Source: Mnemiopsis leidyi (lineage: Eukaryota; Ctenophora; Tentaculata; Lobata; Bolinopsidae). From it: a stretch of 41,076 bases of DNA. The translations under genes and the position numbers were made by a program. Location: positions 17,473-58,548 of the forward strand of contig JH152706.1 in NCBI GenBank assembly GCA_000226015.1, read 5' to 3'. Below the pieces are notes generated by a model. It was not told the origin of the DNA. It ran no database searches and was given only the letters and a program-made list of their open reading frames with translations. Every line of letters starts with the position of its first letter. The first letter of the stretch is position 1. Positions 10,804-24,500 of this stretch are shown piece after piece.

Positions 10804-13073
10804 ATGTTGAGAGTATCAGATTACAGTCAGACAGCGTGGTTGGAGTTTCTGTCGGAACTAGAAGAAAGTGTACTGGTATGTGACACTGCCGCCCTAGAAC
10901 TAGCTCACTGGAGCATTACTGTTCCTAAACTCCTGCAGGAACACAAAGTGCTCGGTGTACATCATGTAGCTGACAGGGTGGCCGTGGTGGGGTATCAGGC
11001 GGCTAGCGTCTTCTTTCTCGTAGGTTAGTGAGTGACATCGTTATCGCTCGACTCGGCGCCATGTTGCTAATGTCATTTACTTGATTTTAGATTAATTTTA
11101 TACTACTCCTCAAAGTCTGTGTCACCATCTAATGGTGACACAATCTAATTTCATTATTTGATAAAATTATCCTCAATTAGTACATACTCAAAACTGAGAT
11201 AGTAAGTTGGGACTCTTAACTGTTCTAAAATGATGTGATGAAATTGTCTGTCTCAACTTTATTAATAATCTTACAGTCTCTCCCTAAAGGCTTAAATCTA
11301 ACATCTCTCCTTGGTTATAGTAGATACTGTGTATAATTCTAACTCTGTTTCACCCCAGGAGAGGCTGGCTCGCTGCCAAGTCTAACAAAAGCAGTAGAAA
11401 GATGGGTAGACTCCAATACCTTGACGGTGACGGTACTCTCCCTGCTAAATCTCAGCTCACTCCGGGTTATTTCCGGGAAAGACAACCCAGACTGCTACTA
11501 TCTGGACCAACTATCTAACCTCGACAGTCTCTACCCCAACACTCTCTTCAACTTTCTTGTCTCTCCTCTCCCTTGCTTTTCCTTTACTGACCACTCCTTC
11601 ATCACTCCTGGGTCACGTGATTTGTTCCCGCTTACTTCCCCGGATCTCGCCGCTCTGTCCTCCTGGCTCAAATCTCGGGGTGACACCAGATCTCCCGAGT
11701 TGGGACAGGTAATCTCGCTAGCCATGTTGCCCAGGAATCTCCAGCAACAGATCAAGGTGCTGGCTGAGGAGCTGGGAGGCTTGTTTGACGAGTTGGGGGT
11801 AGCTGAAGATTGCTACTCGGTAGGTGGGTTGTCTAGAGTTCTAGCAGATCAGTTGGTAGCTACAGCAGGAAGTAGACCTGGCCGGAAACTAGCCAAAAAT
11901 AAGCTCAGTGTAGTGTTTGTCGACAGAACCCTGGATTTGTTCTCTGCTACGAGTTTTGAGTCTAGTAACGCTGCTGATTTGCTGTTCAACAATTCTGAGG
12001 AGCTGTTTTCTGGTTCTAACGATATAAAGGTGGATTTAAGACGTCTGTTTAACAAACAAGAATCTGACTTTGTCATTGGCGGCTGCCTTGCTGACTCTAA
12101 ATCAGCTGTTCCCATGGCAACTCTCCTGACAACCGACCACTCAACTCTGACAGATGAGATTCTGAGTTCACTGGAGGGACAGATCCAACTAGACCCGGAA
12201 ACTTTAGAAAGTAGAGATCTGTCCTCAATCCTCCCTGAAACAGACACGTTCTCAAAATACCAGAACTTTCCTTACTTCCAAGTGTTAGCTGCCATACTGG
12301 GCTGTCAGGAGAGAGAGTGTGGTGATATAACAAGCTACCTCAGCTCCACCGACGTGTCTCTACTCTGGACTACTCTGGAGGACTCAGTCCTAGTCAGTCA
12401 GCTCGCTAACTCTATCCTGGCATCCTGCCAAGACAAACCCGACCTTACTCCCGAACACGTGCTCACTCTCCTGACTCATCTCTACTCTCTGTTTGGGGAC
12501 CTCACTGACCTCTTCTCCGACACGGACGCTATAGAGCTTGCCAAACTGAAAAACATGTTCTTCAAACTTCTCCAGAGCTCAACCTCCCCACTGAGTTCGT
12601 CCCTCACCTCCACGTGTAAAACAGAGGAGGATGTTCTCAGGAAAACAGACCAGATATTCACCAGACTTGAGAGTGTGTCTCAGGAGAGGAGATCCCTCTC
12701 ACAGCTCTCTCAGCTGACCAGTAAAGATTCAGGGTCTCCCCAGTACTGCTCCCTCCTCCAGCAGATATTCCAGCTGAGTCTGGACAGTCAGGAGGACCTG
12801 GTGGACATTGAGTACAGGTCTGGAGGGTTACGGGACTTGCTAAAGACGGGGTTAGGACTGTTTACACGAGCAGTGACCAAACCTCGGCCAGGAGTAGCGG
12901 GAGGAGGGGTGTTGGTGTATGTGGTGGGAGGGGTTAGTGTGAGGGAAGTACGGTGGGTGGAGGAGTACACGAGGAGGACTGGTAGGGAGGTTTATCTGGC
13001 GGGAAATTGTGTGTTGACTCATAACAAGCTGGCTAGGAAACTTCTTGTTAATGATAATCTATTTGGGATGTAA
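10804..13073 (+). CDS. SCFD2: SCFD2, Sec1 family domain-containing protein 2
   Basis: Two exons, 10804-11023 and 11359-13073, joined at phase 1 (gtag|gttagt … cccag|gagagg), give about 644 residues (human ~684). Diagnostic segments are LGVAEDCYSVGGLSRVLADQ, then KNKLSVVFVDRTLDLFSA (the Sec1-type VDRxxDL motif), VDIEYRSGGLRDLLKTGLG and VYVVGGVSVREVRWVEEY near the C-terminus. SCFD2 is a divergent Sec1/Munc18-like protein thought to act in vesicle tethering or SNARE-dependent traffic at ER/Golgi. The N-terminal exon resembles the SCFD2 start (W…L…D.A..E..HW). Almost all of the protein is in one 1.7-kb exon. A central stretch rich in Ser and Leu (residues ~380-440) is poorly conserved. Confidence 0.88.
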
Positions 13074-13437
13074 ACTTTAGGGTTTTGAAGTTTCAGATTG
13101 ATTCATTTGGGGATTTTTTGTGCTGATTAATTTCGAAATTGTATATTCTGTTAACATTTAAGCTTTATAGTTATAACTGATTTGAAAATTTGAAAAAAAT
13201 GTCCATTCCTGTGAAATATTTAATCTGTTTTTGTTGATAATTTGATCTGTATTCTTATTGCAAAAGAATCTTAGGTACTTATTTTATTGTAATTATTTGC
13301 AAGTTGCAAAATCTTACAAAAATGCCCGCATGACACAAAATATTTTAAACTTTAAGAATCCGTTTCCCTGTAACCGTTCCCAAAATAATTCTTCTTCTCA
13401 AAATAGAAACAAGATGTAGCGGACACGTGTACATATT

Positions 13438-14467
13438 ATGGAGATCCGACTTTTCACCCGTGATGAGTTTTGGGACCTGCTAGAAAAGGAGGGGCAGCTT
13501 TACACGAGATATGCGATAGTATCTGATAAAGAAATACAATGTAGTTTACCTGGAGTAACTGTCAGGGAACTTGACATGATGTGGCTCCTGGACTCTGAAA
13601 TTGTGAGTTTAACTTAATCTGTAATTTTTGCAAAAGTGGCCGGCATAAAGTGGTTTGCTTAGTTTTATGAATGACCGATTTTCTAAGTAATTTATTGTCT
13701 TCGTTATGAATGAATACCTGTGGCCAAAAAATTTAAATATGCATGAGTAGAGAATTTTTAACTTAATTTTAAACTTACTAAAAATCATGCCCAATAAAAC
13801 TAACTAATGTAACATTTGAAATATCTCACAGCAGAACGATCTACTGAACCTGACTTCTCACGTATCGGACAATGGTTGGTTCTGCTCTGTCATCTCCTCC
13901 ACGCTAACTCTAACGCTCACTAAACCTCTCTATACTATCTGCGGTCTTCAGTGCAAGAAAATTCGTGACGTCACTAAAACTCGGGACTTGTACGTGTTTT
14001 CCTGCGATCTACGGGAGCTTTCTGTGCACATCCGCGCCAAACTCACATACTGCTTCACGCACGTGCTCAAACATGAGTACATGTGGTGTTTTTGTGACGT
14101 CATCAAAGCTTCTCACGTGTTTAGATCACGTTCTGAAGTTCCCGCCTCCATAGAAACAACAGAAGATCTACAAGATGTTGTTGAGCATATCGGTGCTCAA
14201 CTTTTAGAAATTTCCCCCGGATTACCTGACAGCGCGGTGAATACCCTTACCCCGGAACAATATCAGAATTCTGTGAACTGTTGGACTTACCACAACGACT
14301 GTTGTATTACCGGACGTGAGATGGCTCGTATTTTTCGAGATTTTGGAGATGATGTGAGGTTTCTTAGTTTAACCTCTTTACAAACTAGCTCTGAGTATGT
14401 AAAACATGTATCGTGCTATTTTAGCGGTTCAGAGGATGTTTATTTATTACAGTATGACGTCAGATAG
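13438..14467 (+). CDS. Unrecognised two-exon gene, ~266 residues
   Basis: Exon 1 (13438-13602) starts MEIRLFTRDEFWDLLEKEG and ends at a GAAATT|gtgagt donor in phase 0. Exon 2 (13832-14467) opens after atctcacag and continues to TAG. The joined frame is fully open, cysteine-rich in the middle, with predicted mixed alpha/beta content and no signal peptide or membrane segment. I do not recognise the family. Support for a real gene is the matched splice phases, the long open second exon (212 codons) and its tight fit between SCFD2 and FARS2 on the same strand. The acceptor is a tandem NAGNAG (acagcag), so forms with and without one Gln are possible. It could be a fast-evolving nuclear or DNA-maintenance factor, but nothing in the sequence proves that. 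Confidence 0.6.
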
Positions 14468-14635
14468 CATTTTTGATTGGTTTACAGAAAATTTCCGGAG
14501 GGTGGTTTTTATTTGTTTTTAACTTATTTGTTATTATCCTTATCAATTTATGAATATTAAATCAATTTTATATATATTTATACGTGTTCCTTAGGATGTT
14601 CTTGTCACTAAAAAATCAATATATATATATGTAAT

Positions 14636-14836
14636 AAAGATATCCCAGCATTATAGTTAGTATTGAAAATATCTTACTGTAAATAATCTCAATTAAGATA
14701 TCCCAGCATTATAGTTAGTATTGAAAATATATCTGACTGTAAATCATCTCAATAAAGATATCCCAGCTGTGTAGTTAGTATTGAAAATATATCTGACTGT
14801 AAATCATCTCAATAAAGATATCCCAGCTTTGTAGTT
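14636..14836 (+). repeat. ~58-60-bp x 3.5 tandem repeat abutting the FARS2 start
   Basis: The core ataaagatatcccagc recurs at about 14636, 14694, 14754 and 14814. The last, partial copy stops a few bases before the ATG at 14840. The array therefore lies in the promoter or 5' leader of FARS2. Confidence 0.9.
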
Positions 14837-14839
14837 GAA

Positions 14840-17894
<3,055 letters not shown>

Positions 17895-18889
17895 GATCGC
17901 TGTGAACTGGTTAACTTATTTTTGTTTAGATATTATTCAGCTGTCTGGTTAACTTATTTTTGTTTAGAAAACCTGTGCTATTCAGCTGTCTGGTTCACTT
18001 ATTTGGCGTTACAAATCTTGTGACCCTGTTGGTCTGGTCTGACTGTGGTATTGGAAAAAACACAAGATATTTGATAGACTACGGTAACGGTATCAGACAT
18101 ACTCGAGTAATATTTTTATGAAATTTTGACATCTTCTCAGTTTTGTACACTGATGGTCCACAGAGGATTATTTCCGAGTTTGTACAATCATGAAATAATC
18201 ATGTAGATTGTAATAAGAAACAAGCCCTAAGTCTAAATTTTACACCTTGGTCGGCTATAAACTCTCCTAGCCTCCTGGTCGACACAGCTCACTTTCCGAG
18301 TTATAAAGTACCCACTTTGTATTTACACATGTAGTACTCATACATTCCTTTTATTACGATGGAAGTACATTCAGCTGCCTTCTCCACTTAAGCGAACGGT
18401 TTCATCTTTGCATTGTTTCTGACGTGTGATATTTTGATCTAGATTTTGAATACTGATGTGGTGAACTTCGACTGGGTCAAGATCAGTGAGATCTTCACAA
18501 GCAGGAAGCTGGAACTCTCTTCTCTTTCCTTCACACATAGCGGGTCACGAAACTGTCGGCTATTCACGGTCCCTCCTGGTGGTGTGATGATCTTAATGAT
18601 TTGGAAACATTTCACCCCTGAAATCGGACTGAACCTCCCTGCATATCATCGTCACGAGGTTCCGCTCCGAAAATGTTCTAAATTCGTGACACGAGACTTC
18701 TGACGCGGCCTCTAATTGTAGGTTACCGGGGCTCCGCAAATTTGGTGTCGGGCCGCTGCTGCTGCTGCTACGTTAGTGGTCCGGACAACAGTATTTCTAA
18801 TGATCACGTGACTTGAAAAAGGTCACCTGACACAGCACGTTGAGAAACTCACTAAGTATCGCTGCTTCTCTCACCTCCCATTTTTCGTA
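17895..18889. other. Intergenic, FARS2 to the VWD protein
   Basis: Apart from the short 3' repeat, I see no convincing gene. An 85-codon open frame at 18446-18703 has no family signature. A short GCT-triplet run lies near 18754-18768. The promoter of the VWD gene should be here. Confidence 0.5.
17908..18004 (+). repeat. ~38-45-bp x 3 repeat in the FARS2 3' flank
   Basis: ctggttaacttatttttgtt occurs at 17908 and 17946 and, with one change (ctggttcacttattt), at about 17990. It lies just after the FARS2 stop, so probably in its 3' untranslated region. Confidence 0.85.
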
Positions 18890-21052
18890 ATGTTTGTTTT
18901 CCTCTGCGCTCTCCTGCTCTCCGCAGAAGTCACTGCAGACTTCCTGGACCTGCAGGATATCATCGACTCCCATCTCGAGGAAGCGGCCGCATTGGAGGAG
19001 TCTGTGGAGGAGAGGATCAGATGTAGGGACATTTCGGACATCGAGACGTTGTGTGAACACAAGACCCAGTGTATGGAGGTCATGCCAGATCTGCCAGACC
19101 TCTGCCGGAGCTTCAAGCGGGAGAAAACTGGGGTTGACGAGTTTGTGGAGATAATCGACATGAGACGGAGCGAGACTCACATAATCGAGATGTTGTCTCC
19201 TCTAGGATCCTTCGCTGACGCCAGTCCTCCTATCATCATCCAGGGTCCCAAGAACTTGACTGTGACACCCGGATCTCAGTATCAACTTGAGTGCAAGGCG
19301 GAGGGAGCTCCCACTCCTAAACTTACCATAACCAGACTGGAGGAGGCCAGCATGAACCGGGTCAAATCTAAAGGTAACGACATCAATATCCAGATGTCTG
19401 CTGCCCACGTAATCCACAAGAACGAGAGAGTTCAGCCCCAGGACGAGGGCTGGTACCGGTGTGTCGCCGCAAACAGTCGGGGTGTCGTCTTTGCGGATGC
19501 TTTCCTCAGAGTGTACGACCTGTGTGGAGACATCACCTGCACCGGGGGCAGGGTCTGTGTCCCGGACAACGAGGCTGCTACCGCTTCCTGTGTTTGTCCG
19601 GAGTGTATGGACATATCTTACAGTCCGCTCTGTGGAAGTGACTGTGTCACTCATTTCAACTACTGTCAGCTCGAGTACAAGAACTGTCTGTATGGAACCA
19701 GCTACACCAGATTCCTTGACGGATCTTTCTGTCCGGACTTTACCCCTCCCGAGTTTGTAGAAACTCCCCCAAGAGAAGTCGACGTAGTTTCAGGAAAAGC
19801 GTTTACTTTGACTTGCAGAGCAGCCCCTGCCGGAGACCGACCAGGCCCTCCACCAATAATCTCGTGGTACTTGGCGGACTACGAGGCTCCAACACTCGAC
19901 TACGAGAACCCAACACTTTACGGACCGGACTACGGACAGAAACTTGGGGATGGAGAAACGATCGAACTGAGAATGACGGAAAACATGGATATTTTCTGCG
20001 TAGCCCATCAGTGTAAACACGGACAGAGTATCCCTATCGACATAGTATCAGATCAAGTGACTGTCTACGTCTCCCCTGGGGAGATCAATGTCTGGAACGG
20101 AGGGCCATCCTGCCAAGTGTTTGGAGATCCTCACATCATAACTTTCGACAACGTGGTGTACGAGTTTGAGGGGCACTGCGAGTATGTCCTGGCTATGGAC
20201 TGCGAGAAACCTAAAGGGAAATGGTCGGTGTACGGGAGTTTCGAGACGTGCTCGACTCACGGCCGGGGAGCTTGTCTGTCATCAGTTACTCTGTACTACG
20301 ACGGAGACACCTCTCTTGAGTTACTGCGAGGCAAGATAGTGAACCACGGAGGAAAACGCTTCTCTCTTCCTGATTCGGGGCTGGGAAAGATCACCACACC
20401 GAATGGTGAAGAGATGTACATTTTCGAAAAGGACGGCTGGTTGGTAATCAAGTTTAACCTCGCAGATGATCTGACTTCGCATTACGAGCTACGTTGGGAC
20501 GGTCTGATGAGCGCTCAGATCCTGCTAGGAGCTAACTACCCTGCCACTTGCGGACTCTGTGGTAACGCAAACAACGACACTTCCGACGACTTCCAAGCCA
20601 GATGGACGAAGGACATAGTTAGTACGGCTAAGTTCGGAGACAGTTGGAGGATAGACCGGAGGAATACGTGTAAGAAGACAGAGGAACTGCCGCCCTGGGA
20701 GTGGCAGAAGGAGTTTGAAGACCGGAGGCAGGAAGCTACACGAGTTTGCAGCAAGATGTTCGATGCTCCTCAGCTCGTGAAGTGTGCCAGTGGTACTGGA
20801 TACGGCAAGAAGATCAGCGCCAAGCCCTACCGAGATGCTTGTATTTCTGACCACATGAGATCTGACTTCCTTCCAGAGGGCGACATTTCTGGACTGAACA
20901 TGGCCTGTGTCGCTGTGATGAACTATGCGGAGAGGTGTGGAAATGAGGCAAACGAGAACCACCTTTGGAGGGAGGAAAGTGGGTGTGCTGGTGAACCAGA
21001 GGAACTCGAAAAGTTTACTGAATTTATCGGAGAGTTTGACTGTGACTTCTAG
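18890..21052 (+). CDS. Secreted multidomain Ig / Kazal / Ig / VWD / C8 protein
   Basis: Single exon, 720 residues. A signal peptide covers residues 1-16 (MFVFLCALLLSAEVTA). A cysteine-containing helical segment follows (~17-110). The first I-set Ig domain (~113-208) has LECKAEGAPTP and DEGWYRCVAANS. The follistatin/Kazal-like module (~211-282) has CVCPECMDISYSPLCGSDC, with Cys in place of the usual Gly after SD. The second Ig-like domain (~288-395) has LTCRAAP…FCVAHQC. The von Willebrand type D domain (~407-590) opens CQVFGDPHIITFDN and contains the CGLCGNANNDTSDD signature. A C8-like cysteine segment follows to the end. Such proteins work outside the cell in matrix or mucus, often as disulfide-linked multimers. 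I know no vertebrate orthologue with this order. The absence of introns over 2.2 kb is unusual for an extracellular mosaic gene. Confidence 0.88.
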   Translation: MFVFLCALLLSAEVTADFLDLQDIIDSHLEEAAALEESVEERIRCRDISDIETLCEHKTQCMEVMPDLPDLCRSFKREKTGVDEFVEIIDMRRSETHIIEMLSPLGSFADASPPIIIQGPKNLTVTPGSQYQLECKAEGAPTPKLTITRLEEASMNRVKSKGNDINIQMSAAHVIHKNERVQPQDEGWYRCVAANSRGVVFADAFLRVYDLCGDITCTGGRVCVPDNEAATASCVCPECMDISYSPLCGSDCVTHFNYCQLEYKNCLYGTSYTRFLDGSFCPDFTPPEFVETPPREVDVVSGKAFTLTCRAAPAGDRPGPPPIISWYLADYEAPTLDYENPTLYGPDYGQKLGDGETIELRMTENMDIFCVAHQCKHGQSIPIDIVSDQVTVYVSPGEINVWNGGPSCQVFGDPHIITFDNVVYEFEGHCEYVLAMDCEKPKGKWSVYGSFETCSTHGRGACLSSVTLYYDGDTSLELLRGKIVNHGGKRFSLPDSGLGKITTPNGEEMYIFEKDGWLVIKFNLADDLTSHYELRWDGLMSAQILLGANYPATCGLCGNANNDTSDDFQARWTKDIVSTAKFGDSWRIDRRNTCKKTEELPPWEWQKEFEDRRQEATRVCSKMFDAPQLVKCASGTGYGKKISAKPYRDACISDHMRSDFLPEGDISGLNMACVAVMNYAERCGNEANENHLWREESGCAGEPEELEKFTEFIGEFDCDF

Positions 21053-21575
21053 ACCTATAAATTTGAGGTGTACCAAGGTCTAAGAGTACCAATGTAAGTG
21101 CGACTTTGAACTTCTAGATAGAGATTGATTGTGACTTTTGACTTGGAGGAAGGACTAGAAGTTTCATTTTAGGACAGTTTATGACCGCGACCTTAACCTG
21201 AATTTTTTTGCTAAAAGAGATAAACTGTGAGCGTAACATTTTAAATGTGGTTGTGTCTTAACAAGCAGTTACCGTTGGAGGATATTTTTAGTAAAGTTTT
21301 AAAGTTTTTTCATCTTTATTATCTTGTGGAACAAATGTAAAATCGTTTATTATTGCACGAAAATGTTTTTAAAAAGCTTATTTATGATTTAATCAATAAT
21401 TAAATATAGTGCTGTTATTGAAACTCGATACAAATGTCTAAATTGTTCGTTTTGAAAAATCAGATATCATATGCTCTAAGATCATCCACTCGTTGCAAAA
21501 ATCATATTATAATATCATTAACAAGCGCAATTTTTAGTTTACAATTTTCAATGAGTGCTAAATAATTAACATTCA
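21053..21575. other. Convergent 3' ends of the VWD and receptor genes
   Basis: 523 bp, AT-rich, between two stop codons facing each other. It holds both 3' untranslated regions. A tttatt near 21317 would read AATAAA on the minus strand, a candidate polyadenylation signal for the receptor gene. Confidence 0.6.
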
Positions 21576-24500
21576 TCAGTCATCTATTTCAGTTTTTTCT
21601 ATCCTTGGTATTGGTTGTCGCTCTAGTAACGGTACTGGTTGAAGATGAACTGGTTGTGTGGGTTCTTCTGGCACTGTTATTGCTGGTAGTCGAAGTACTA
21701 CTAAGTTCCTATTTCTAATCACGTGCATTTCTATGTTCTCAACATTTCCCACAGCCTCTAAAGGTCTTCCTATTGTTTCAATACGCGAAAACTTACGTTC
21801 GAACCCCTGCTTAATTCCCATCACTCTGTCTCTGAGAGAGCTGCCGTAGAGAAGAGGGTTGATAACGGCGTTTATGGGAAGCACCACCAGAGAAAATACC
21901 GGGTATGTTGGAGTTGCGTCGATAAGTTCCAGCGAGTGAAGGATGCAGATAAAGAAAAAGGGCACCCAGCATATAAAGTCGGTGATGATTATACCTGCTA
22001 TGTTCCTTTGAAACTCTCTTTTTTCTCGATAATCTTCGTCTGTTTGGTTTCCCAGTGGCAGGTTCATGTTTTCATTAGAATCTTCATATTTCACATTGAT
22101 TACTCCATAGCAAAAGCTGATGATGAAAAAGCAAAACAAGTTTACGCCTAGACACGACCAAACAAATGTTTTTTGGGGATCATTCTCTTTGACAAAGTAT
22201 TTAAACAGGCAAACACCGTCGTTACCATAGAAATGAATTTGTCTTCGATTAAGTTTTCCATTCTGATAATCTCTCGTAAACATTTCGTCTACTAATAGAT
22301 GTATTATTTTCCATGTTTCCACTGGCAGCCTGCTTCTCCCCAAGTAACCTTGAAGTATTTCTAGATGGGTTTTTTTATCAACATATGGTAAAAACAGATT
22401 TATCTTGGGATTATACGTCATCCCGTTTACGAAAAAGTCTTCAAAAGAGGATAGAAGAGGTACAACCGCCATAACGAGACTTAAACATGTAACTAAAATA
22501 ACTAGCGAGATAATCTTGACTAAAAAGTGTCTCGTGGTATCTATCTTAACATTAAAAACGTCAAACAAACGACTTAAGCTAAGCAAGGTCATTGAAAAGA
22601 GGGACATCTGAGTTCCAACAGTACTGATCACACCTAGAAATAGGCACGTGTCACTAGACAGCCACACGTACTGCTCCCTGCAATAGGCTTCCCCGTAAAC
22701 TACTGTGTCCACGATCACTATCGTCAGAAGGTAAGCTCCCGTAAGAAAGTCCCCAATGTTGATGAGAAGTCCCAGCAATTTGTCCACCTCTCGGCTCAAT
22801 CCCTCATCTCGGAGTATAGAATGTGTGTTTTGAAGGATTTTTACTGAATTCAGCACCACCGCAGTAACCCCTATGAGCCAGCAGATCATTTTAAAGACAA
22901 GTCCTGATATTATCTCCTTCCCACATTGGACATTGCACTCGTCCATGTAGTCATTGCACTGGACTTTTCCGTTGCACTTCTCTGAGATGGGTATAAAACT
23001 GTCTGAAACTTCACAGTGGAACACACTTGTGCAGATCTGTTCGTCTGACTGGTCACCGCAGTCATCTACCAAGTTACAAATCTTATCATGCGTTACACAA
23101 CGGTCATTTTTGCATTGGAATACGTTGTATTGTGGTTGGGTTAATCTACCAGTATCAGTATTAGCATAACTATTTTGGTTCAGGATCACAAATGTGAGTT
23201 GAGACAGAGTCTTGGCGGCAGAGAGTAATCTTACCAGGTTATACATTGGGCAGGCCGTTGGTGGAAGGACTTTTAAAGGACAGACTGTGTCCATACAGCG
23301 GTTTTTGCAGGCCATCATTACGTACTGCTCACCGAAAAAATTTCTACAGTTTTTTATTTTTTCTGGAAGCATTGTTGGAGCTGGAGCTATTCCCAGAATG
23401 CCTGATTCTGGGAATTGGAAGTTTTCCAGTGAGCATAGGGAAATGTGGTGCCCAATACTGACATGGACACCTGGCAGGCAGTACGACAAGTATTTTGTAG
23501 AGAATCCCCACACATGCTTGTACTCTAAAGCCTTACTTATAACATTTTTAAAGGCCCTGGATTTTTTGCAAGCTTTAAATTCTGCGGGACAGAAATCTGT
23601 GCCACTGCAAAGATTTTCTAATTTTACGAATTCAGTTGAACCAAGTCCACAGAGAAAGACATTTTCACAGAAACTACCACGAGGAAGGAATCTAAAAGAT
23701 GTACCTACTATACAGGTTGGCGACATAAGACTTTCTCCATCTTTCAGTTCGTCAACTCCGTCTTGGCAATCTGCCAGGCCGTCATTAAGCCACGAGATCG
23801 GTAATCGTAATGGTGCTTCATGTCTGTAACGTCGAGCACACTTCTCCTCTGTCATATACTGACATTCCGAGACTCCCTCGTCACTCCCATCTTGACAGTC
23901 CAGTATTCCATCACAGAGCTGGTGTTTGTGCACTTCACATTGGAGTGAGGAAGTGTGACAGACTTTGTGAAATCCATCGTCACACAGAGGTTGTATATTC
24001 ACTTCAGGTGACAACATCTTCAAGTTCAACCTGGTTGCTATGCAGATGATATTTTTGGAAATGGTGGTCATTTTTCCGTCTACAGGGCAGGTAATGACTC
24101 CAATTGCTTTATCAGAACAGTTTGTTTGGTCGAGGTAATTATGACACATAGGGTGGTAATAATCAGTGTAGGACAGTACGTTTGTTCTGGAATGCTCATA
24201 ATCATATTCACAGACCGTGGGAACCCTAGCTAAAGCTGCACATCTGGTGAAATTAAACAAGGGAATGCTGCGAGGGATGTAATTGTTACTGCATGAACCT
24301 CCCATTACGGACAAAAACTCGGGTGATATGAATCCAACATTAGACGCTGTAGCTATAAAAAGACACTGATTATGATTGGTATCGGATATATTACACCCAA
24401 TTTCATCTGATAGGTCATCACAGTCCTCTACTCCATCGCAAATTTTTCTTGGTTCTACTTGGATACTTTTTCGCCAGTCTTACACCTTAGACCAAAGAGT

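Noticed and set aside
18446-18703. 85-codon frame upstream of the VWD gene
   Set aside because: No recognisable domain, and it could be chance. It is not needed as a 5' exon, since the VWD gene has its own signal peptide at 18890.
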